From positions 1 to 9,996 of the forward strand of contig JAEDLP010000065.1 in the NCBI GenBank assembly GCA_016295225.1: a stretch of DNA of 9,996 bases, given 5' to 3'. Under the pieces are notes generated by a model that had not been told where the DNA came from, did not search any database, and saw only the letters and a list, made by a program, of their open reading frames with translations. Positions 6,079-9,996 of the stretch are shown here, piece by piece (position 1 is the first letter of the stretch; the number at the start of each line of letters is the position of its first letter). Origin of the DNA: Oscillospiraceae bacterium (GTDB lineage Bacteria; Bacillota; Clostridia; Oscillospirales; Oscillospiraceae). The position numbers and the translations under genes are program-made.

Positions 6079-6106
6079 AAAAAGCCGCCGAAGGTTCTCC
6101 CGGCGG
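6079..6106 (-). terminator. Minus-oriented terminator between divergent promoters
   Basis: CCGCCG (6085-6090) pairs with CGGCGG (6101-6106) around a 10-base loop. On the minus strand the stem is followed by CTTTTTCC (A run at 6079-6083 on the plus strand); on the plus strand only TTT follows further out. It would stop leftward transcription entering the M56 promoter region, for example antisense read-through across the nitrilase gene. Confidence 0.45.
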
Positions 6107-6116
6107 GGCCTTTCCC

Positions 6117-6145
6117 TTGCGTCCCGTCGGAAAATATGGTACAGT
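6117..6145 (+). promoter_or_regulatory. Promoter of the nitrilase-family gene
   Basis: TTGCGT (6117-6122, 3/6) and TACAGT (6140-6145, 4/6) are 17 bp apart, with an extended -10 TGG directly before the -10. The predicted start near 6152 gives a leader of about 33 bases to the ATG at 6185. Confidence 0.5.
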
Positions 6146-6184
6146 CAAACCAGAAAACCAACGCCCCAGAAAGGAGCTTTGCTT

Positions 6185-7006
6185 ATGTTTAAATTGGGTT
6201 TGTGCCAGATGCACGTGACCGCTGACAAGGCCGAGAACCTCCGCCACGCCGGGGAGCTCATCCGCCAGGCCGCCGCCCAGGGGGCCAACGTGGTTGCCCT
6301 GCCGGAGATGTTCAACTGCCCCTATGAAAACGCCTGCTTCCCTCTCTACGGCGAGCCTGCCGGGGGCGAGAGCTGGCAGTTCCTGTCGGGCATCGCCAAG
6401 GAGCTGGGCATCTACCTCATCGGCGGCTCCGTCCCCGAGCTGGAGGAGGGCAGGATCTACAACACCAGCTATATCTTCTCCCCCGAGGGCAAGGAGATGG
6501 CCCGCCACCGGAAGGTCCACCTCTTTGATATCGACGTGCCCGGCGGCCAGCGGTTCATGGAGTCCGACACCCTCACCGCCGGGGATACTTTCACCGTGGT
6601 GGACACCCCCTACGGCAAGATCGGCGTGGCTATCTGCTTCGACATCCGCTTCTCTGATTTCTTCCGGGTCATGGGGGACCTGGGCGCTCAGCTCATCGTC
6701 ATTCCCGCCGCCTTCAACATGACCACCGGCCCCATCCACTGGGATCTGGCCTTCCGTATGCGGGCTCTGGACAACCAGTGCTTCGTCGCCGGCTGTTCCC
6801 CTGCCCGGGACGTGAACGCCTCTTACGTGGCCTACGGCCACTCCCTGGTGTGCAACCCCTGGGGGGATATCATCGCCCAGCTGGACGAGAAGGAAGGGGT
6901 CCGGGTGGTGGACATCGACCTGGACGACTTGGCCAAGTACCGGGGGCAGATCCCCATCCTGGCCGGAAGACGGACCGACATGTACCGGACGGAAAAGTTA
7001 AAATAA
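6185..7006 (+). CDS. Carbon-nitrogen hydrolase, omega-amidase (Nit2) type
   Basis: The 273-aa protein is a complete nitrilase-superfamily hydrolase with the Glu-Lys-Cys triad: E41 in ALPEMFN, K110 in HRKVHLFDI and C151 in GVAICFDIRF. The pattern YENACFPLYGE after the Glu and KVHLFDIDVPG after the Lys are the signature of the Nit2/omega-amidase branch. That branch hydrolyses 2-oxoglutaramate and 2-oxosuccinamate to the 2-oxo acid plus ammonia in the cytosol. The substrate is inferred from the family. The ATG at 6185 has AAAGGAG (6170-6176) 8 bases upstream; the start is immediately before FKLGLCQMHV, the usual family N-terminus. It is a single-gene unit with its own promoter and terminator, divergent from the M56 gene and convergent with a PLP aminotransferase that could in principle supply 2-oxo-acid amides. 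Confidence 0.93.
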   Translation: MFKLGLCQMHVTADKAENLRHAGELIRQAAAQGANVVALPEMFNCPYENACFPLYGEPAGGESWQFLSGIAKELGIYLIGGSVPELEEGRIYNTSYIFSPEGKEMARHRKVHLFDIDVPGGQRFMESDTLTAGDTFTVVDTPYGKIGVAICFDIRFSDFFRVMGDLGAQLIVIPAAFNMTTGPIHWDLAFRMRALDNQCFVAGCSPARDVNASYVAYGHSLVCNPWGDIIAQLDEKEGVRVVDIDLDDLAKYRGQIPILAGRRTDMYRTEKLK

Positions 7007-7021
7007 GCATCGAAAGAAAAG

Positions 7022-7056
7022 CGCAATGGAGGTTTTGTCTCTCCATTGCGTTTTTT
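7022..7056 (+). terminator. Intrinsic terminator of the nitrilase-family gene
   Basis: A perfect 10-bp stem (7022-7031 with 7041-7050) with a 9-base loop is followed by six Ts (7051-7056). It begins 15 bp after the stop codon. Confidence 0.93.
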
Positions 7057-7079
7057 GTCGCGGTATGCTATTCTGATGG

Positions 7080-7200
7080 TATGATACGTATGGGGAAATC
7101 AAAAAGAAGTAACCGCCCGGCTGCCATCCGAGCGGTTACTATTTTAAAAACCGTTTCAAGGGCTAACTGTTCGTCAGCATACCTTCTGTTCTTGGTATAA
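7080..7200 (+). other. AT-rich structured intergenic element with possible promoter and 36-codon frame
   Basis: TGG-TATGAT (-10 at 7080-7085, 5/6, extended -10) follows a weak TTGTCG (7055-7060, 19-bp spacing). A 36-codon frame (7090-7200, ATG to TAA) starts MGKSKRSNRP. It has no Shine-Dalgarno, and its ATG lies before the predicted transcription start near 7092, so coding is doubtful. A hairpin lies inside it and a plus-oriented terminator follows. It may be a small RNA gene, a copy of a dispersed repeat, or merely the gap between two convergent genes. I could not identify it. Confidence 0.3.
7101..7140 (-). terminator. Hairpin with minus-strand T run, likely terminator of the aminotransferase gene
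   Basis: AGTAACCGC (7108-7116) pairs perfectly with GCGGTTACT (7132-7140). An inner CGG/CCG pairing (7118-7120 with 7128-7130) extends the stem. On the minus strand it is followed by TCTTTTTGATTT (A run at 7101-7105), a good terminator tail. On the plus strand it is followed by ATTTTAAAAA, so weak bidirectional action is possible. It lies about 100 bp beyond the aminotransferase stop. Confidence 0.55.
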
Positions 7201-7205
7201 CCGCC

Positions 7206-7242
7206 GCGGCTTCTCCTGTCAAGGAGGGGCCGCAGTGTTTTT
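7206..7242 (+). terminator. Plus-oriented terminator overlapping the aminotransferase stop
   Basis: Bases 7206-7216 pair with 7223-7233 (11 bp) around TGTCAA, followed by AGTGTTTTT. Two of the pairs (7211-7228 and 7212-7227) are U-G on the plus strand but would be A/C mismatches on the minus strand. The T run is also only on the plus strand. The hairpin therefore works for rightward transcripts, although the adjacent gene is leftward and its TAA stop overlaps the T run. Confidence 0.6.
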
Positions 7243-8434
7243 ACAGGCCGTAATCGTCTGCCAGCTTCCGGAACTTGGGCAGGGCCCGGAGGATCTGCTC
7301 CGTGGGGACGCAGTAGGAGATCCGCACGTGGCCGGGGCAGCCGAAGCTGTCGCCGGGGACCAGCACCAGGTCATAGGCCTTGGCTTTTTCGCAGAAGGCC
7401 TTGGCGTCGGGCTCGGGCGTCCGGGGGAAGAGGTAGAAGGCCCCGTCGGGCTGGGCGCAGGTGTAGCCCATCTCCCGCAGCGCATTGAGAAGGACGTCCC
7501 GGTTCTTCTTATAAATGGAGATATCGGCGGTCTGGCCGGCGCACCGGGCGGCCACCAGCTGGAAGAGGGCAGGGGCGCACACATAGCCCAGAGCCCGTCC
7601 CGCTCCGGCGATGGCGGCGTAGACCAGGTCGAAGTCCTCCACCGTCCGGGGAACCAGTACGTAGCCGATGCGCTGACCGGGCAGGGAGAGGGACTTACTA
7701 TAGGAATAACAGATCAGGGTGTTGGCATAATAGGAGGGGACCCAGGGCAGGGGTTCGTCGGCGTAGCTGATCTCCCGGTAGGGCTCGTCGGAAATCAGAT
7801 AGATGGTGTGGCCGTATTCTCTGGACTTATCCTCCAGCATCCGGCCCAGCTTCTCCACGGTTTTTCGGGAGTAGACCACGCCGGTGGGATTGTTGGGGGT
7901 GTTGATGATGACCGCCTTGGTATTGGGGCTCAGGGCCTGCTCAAAGGCGGCGAAGTCAATCTGAAAATCCTCGATGTCGGCGGGGACGGCGATGAGCTTG
8001 CCGCCGGCGCTCTCCACAAAGACCTTGTACTCGGGGAAGTAGGGGGCGAAGGTGATGAACTCGTCCCCCTCACAGCCCATGGCCGACAGGCAGCAGCACA
8101 GGGAGGCCGCCGCCCCCACGGTGAGGTAGAGACAGTCCTTGTCATAGGATGTGCCAAAACGGCCGTTTAAATCCTCGGCCAGGGCCTGACGCACATCGGG
8201 CGCGCCCTGGGCGGGGGTGTAGCCGTGGAGGGCCACCGGGTCGATCTCGTCCACCAGCCGGTGGATGGTCTCAGCCACCGACGGGGGCGCGGGGACGCTG
8301 GGGTTGCCGATGGAGAAGTCGTCCACGTTCTCGGGACCCACCACGGCGGCCCGGGCCTGGGCGAAGGCAAAGGCCTCCCGGATCTCGGACCGGGCGGTCC
8401 CCAGGGCCACCATGCGTTGGGATAATCTTGCCAT
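7241..8434 (-). CDS. Pyridoxal-phosphate-dependent aminotransferase, class I/II (AspC-like)
   Basis: The 397-aa protein is a fold-type I aminotransferase of normal length. Visible cofactor residues are GAAAS at 107-111 (phosphate loop), NNPTG at 181-185 (Asn contacting the pyridine ring), D216 and Y219 in SDEPYRE, the Schiff-base lysine K247 in SYSKSLSLPGQRIGY, and R255. The C-terminal HVRISYC supplies the expected substrate carboxylate-binding arginine. FSIGNPSVPAP near the N-terminus is typical of the AspC/alanine-type subgroup. The exact amino donor cannot be read from sequence. The ATG at 8434 (MARLSQRM) is preferred over one at 8506, because GGAGG lies 9 bases upstream and the promoter -10 lies between the two, so the longer form would not be transcribed. 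A CCC run (LCCCL) follows the phosphate loop. It is monocistronic, divergent from the heat-shock unit. Confidence 0.94.
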   Translation of the reverse strand: MARLSQRMVALGTARSEIREAFAFAQARAAVVGPENVDDFSIGNPSVPAPPSVAETIHRLVDEIDPVALHGYTPAQGAPDVRQALAEDLNGRFGTSYDKDCLYLTVGAAASLCCCLSAMGCEGDEFITFAPYFPEYKVFVESAGGKLIAVPADIEDFQIDFAAFEQALSPNTKAVIINTPNNPTGVVYSRKTVEKLGRMLEDKSREYGHTIYLISDEPYREISYADEPLPWVPSYYANTLICYSYSKSLSLPGQRIGYVLVPRTVEDFDLVYAAIAGAGRALGYVCAPALFQLVAARCAGQTADISIYKKNRDVLLNALREMGYTCAQPDGAFYLFPRTPEPDAKAFCEKAKAYDLVLVPGDSFGCPGHVRISYCVPTEQILRALPKFRKLADDYGL

Positions 8435-8477
8435 ATTCTTTGACCTCCAATTCGTTGGGGTTTGGTTTTTCCTGTTG

Positions 8478-8506
8478 ATTATAACATAAAGATGATGGGA
8501 GGACAA
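8478..8506 (-). promoter_or_regulatory. Sigma-A promoter of the aminotransferase gene
   Basis: On the minus strand TTGTCC (8501-8506) and a perfect TATAAT (8478-8483) are 17 bp apart. This repeats exactly the hexamers and spacing of the DUF4364 promoter. The predicted start near 8471 gives a leader of about 37 bases. Confidence 0.75.
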
Positions 8507-8530
8507 CCTGAGTGGCTCTGCCTGCTGATT

Positions 8531-8557
8531 TTAGCACTCTATTGAAAAGAGTGCTAA
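8531..8557. promoter_or_regulatory. CIRCE element (HrcA operator)
   Basis: TTAGCACTC (8531-8539), 9 bases, then GAGTGCTAA (8549-8557) is a perfect match to the CIRCE consensus. HrcA binds CIRCE and represses class I heat-shock genes. It lies upstream of hsp20 and clpB, and its 9-base centre contains TTGAAA (8542-8547), a possible -35 box. It begins 24 bp upstream of the -35 of the divergent aminotransferase promoter, so control of that gene is less likely. Confidence 0.95.
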
Positions 8558-8727
8558 CGTTTACAGTTTAGACACATTTTTTGCACGCTTTATTCACAAT
8601 CTTCCCGTATGATATGACCTGTAAACAGGAGATGACGGAACGAAAATAAGCACTCCGTCCAAGCGACTGCAAATCCACCGTCTCAGACGGTAGACGATAA
8701 ATCACTTCAAAATCAAAGGAGATATGT
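8558..8727 (+). other. Promoter and structured leader of hsp20
   Basis: This 170-base stretch holds the hsp20 promoter and 5' leader, but I cannot fix the transcription start. Candidates are TTGAAA inside CIRCE with a poor -10, TAGACA (8569-8574) with TATTCA, and a TATGAT at 8608-8613 lacking a good -35. Two perfect hairpins follow: CCTGT-AA-ACAGG (8618-8629) and ACCGTCT-C-AGACGGT (8677-8691). A strong AAAGGAG (8715-8721) ends the leader. CTCC at 8653-8656 could pair with the GGAG of the ribosome binding site. Confidence 0.5.
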
Positions 8728-9147
8728 ATGATGTTTGGTATGATTCCTTTTTCCCGCAGAGACGACAACATGTTCGACTTCTTCGACAACTTCTTCAACA
8801 CCCCCGCTTCCGGGACCCCCTCCTTCCGGACCGATATCCGGGACCAGGGCGACAAGTTCCTGCTGGAAGCAGAGCTGCCCGGCTTTGACAAGGAGGACAT
8901 CCACCTGGATCTGAAGGACAACATCCTGACCATCCAGGCCCAGCACAAGGAGTCCGAGGAACAGAAGGACGAGAACGGCACCTATATCCGCCGGGAGCGG
9001 CGCTTCGGCTCCTTCACCCGGACCTTCGATGTCACCGGCATCGACGAGAACGGCATCACCGCCGCTTACAACAACGGCGTCCTGGCCCTGACCCTGCCCA
9101 AGAAGGCCCCCGTGGTCCCCGCCAGCCGCCAGATCGCCATTCACTAA
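8728..9147 (+). CDS. hsp20: Hsp20 / alpha-crystallin small heat-shock protein
   Basis: The 139-aa protein is a small ATP-independent chaperone that holds unfolding proteins for later refolding. The N-terminal arm is aromatic (MFDFFDNFF, 15-23). The alpha-crystallin domain spans about 33-127, with AELPGFDKEDIHLDL (48-62), RRERRFGSFTRTF (88-100) and the closing NNGVLALTLPK (115-125, the GVL signature). The C-terminal tail carries an IxI oligomerisation motif, IAI at 136-138. The start is ATG 8728 or 8731 (ATGATG); AAAGGAG lies 6 or 9 bases upstream, so both are possible. A perfect CIRCE upstream predicts HrcA control, and clpB follows on the same strand. Hsp20 and ClpB normally cooperate, with ClpB pulling apart aggregates coated by Hsp20. 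Confidence 0.97.
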   Translation: MMFGMIPFSRRDDNMFDFFDNFFNTPASGTPSFRTDIRDQGDKFLLEAELPGFDKEDIHLDLKDNILTIQAQHKESEEQKDENGTYIRRERRFGSFTRTFDVTGIDENGITAAYNNGVLALTLPKKAPVVPASRQIAIH

Positions 9148-9255
9148 ACCAACCCCGTGGGTGCAAAACCCGATCACATGATCCCTCCTCATTTGATTTG
9201 CTCTCTTCTTTAACTCCTCTCTTTTCTCAATCTTTTTTATTGCACCCCTTATGCG
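9148..9255 (+). other. Intergenic leader with long inverted repeat and polypyrimidine tract
   Basis: GGGTGCAA (9159-9166) is an exact inverted match to TTGCACCC (9240-9247). The enclosed 73 bases are strongly pyrimidine-rich (about 9181-9238, runs of CT with few purines). No convincing promoter is seen here. The stretch probably belongs to an hsp20-clpB transcript or forms the leader of clpB. Confidence 0.45.
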
Positions 9256-9283
9256 AGGGCACCGGAACCGACCGGTGCCCTTT
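9256..9283 (+). terminator. Strong stem-loop between hsp20 and clpB (terminator or attenuator)
   Basis: A perfect 10-bp GC-rich stem (9256-9265 with 9272-9281) with loop AACCGA is followed only by TTTGCTG. The short T run makes it a partial terminator at best, consistent with reduced read-through from hsp20 into clpB, or with protection of the hsp20 mRNA 3' end. It lies 38 bp before the clpB start. Confidence 0.6.
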
Positions 9284-9321
9284 GCTGCAGGGGCCGCCCG
9301 ACCCGAAAGGAGCATTGATCT

Positions 9322-9996
<675 letters not shown>

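Noticed and set aside
7101..7242. CRISPR-like or mobile-element boundary in the hairpin-rich gap
   Set aside because: The hairpins differ in sequence, no regular repeat-spacer pattern or target-site duplication is seen, and convergent terminators explain most of the structure.
7235..8170. Plus-strand open frame of about 311 codons within the aminotransferase
   Set aside because: It is antisense to a gene with all PLP-site motifs intact. The Gly/Val/Asp-rich translation is a shadow and has no ribosome binding site.
8435..8506. Longer aminotransferase start at 8506
   Set aside because: The -10 box at 8478-8483 lies between the two starts, so the upstream codons would not be in the transcript.

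Overview
The window looks like ordinary chromosome from a GC-rich, gut-type Clostridia bacterium, probably of the Oscillospiraceae / Flavonifractor-Lawsonibacter kind. Pointers are strong AAGGAGG-type ribosome binding sites, GC-ending codons, sigma-A promoters with TATAAT boxes in AT-rich gaps, and several families typical of Clostridia: DUF1836, DUF4364, a TatD-linked radical SAM protein and a cysteine-rich conserved protein. The assignment is by gene style only. No integrase, transposase, CRISPR array or phage gene is visible.

Layout. (1) 1-229: the 3' end of tRNA-Gly(GCC), a 20-bp perfect bidirectional hairpin, tRNA-Cys(GCA) and a terminator. (2) 284-2518, plus strand: a tight three-gene operon of DUF1836 protein, TatD metal-dependent hydrolase and TatD-associated radical SAM protein, with 3-bp gaps, closed by a terminator shared with the converging genes. 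(3) 2523-4013, minus strand: DUF4364 winged-helix protein and a 288-aa protein with 21 cysteines, possibly linked to the spore surface (speculative). (4) 4189-5985, minus strand: a BlaR1-type M56 membrane metallopeptidase without a neighbouring BlaI repressor gene, whose promoter carries BlaI-operator-like inverted repeats. (5) 6185-7006, plus strand: a nitrilase-superfamily omega-amidase type hydrolase. (6) 7007-7240: a 234-base gap packed with three hairpins and a possible small transcript. (7) 7241-8434, minus strand: a fold-type I PLP aminotransferase. (8) 8531-9996, plus strand: a heat-shock unit with a perfect CIRCE operator, an Hsp20 small chaperone and the first 225 codons of ClpB.

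How genes work together. Hsp20 and ClpB form a holdase/disaggregase pair, and the CIRCE element predicts HrcA control. TatD and its radical SAM partner are translationally close, which suggests a shared but unknown process. The nitrilase and aminotransferase converge and could be metabolically linked (omega-amidases remove 2-oxoglutaramate or 2-oxosuccinamate made by glutamine/asparagine transaminases), but nothing in the sequence proves it.

I see no clearly new multi-gene system. The items most worth a second look are the DUF1836-TatD-radical SAM operon, the cysteine-rich protein with a nested dyad over its putative promoter, the orphan M56 sensor with its operators, the structured 7.0-7.24 kb gap, and the long structured leaders around hsp20 and clpB.
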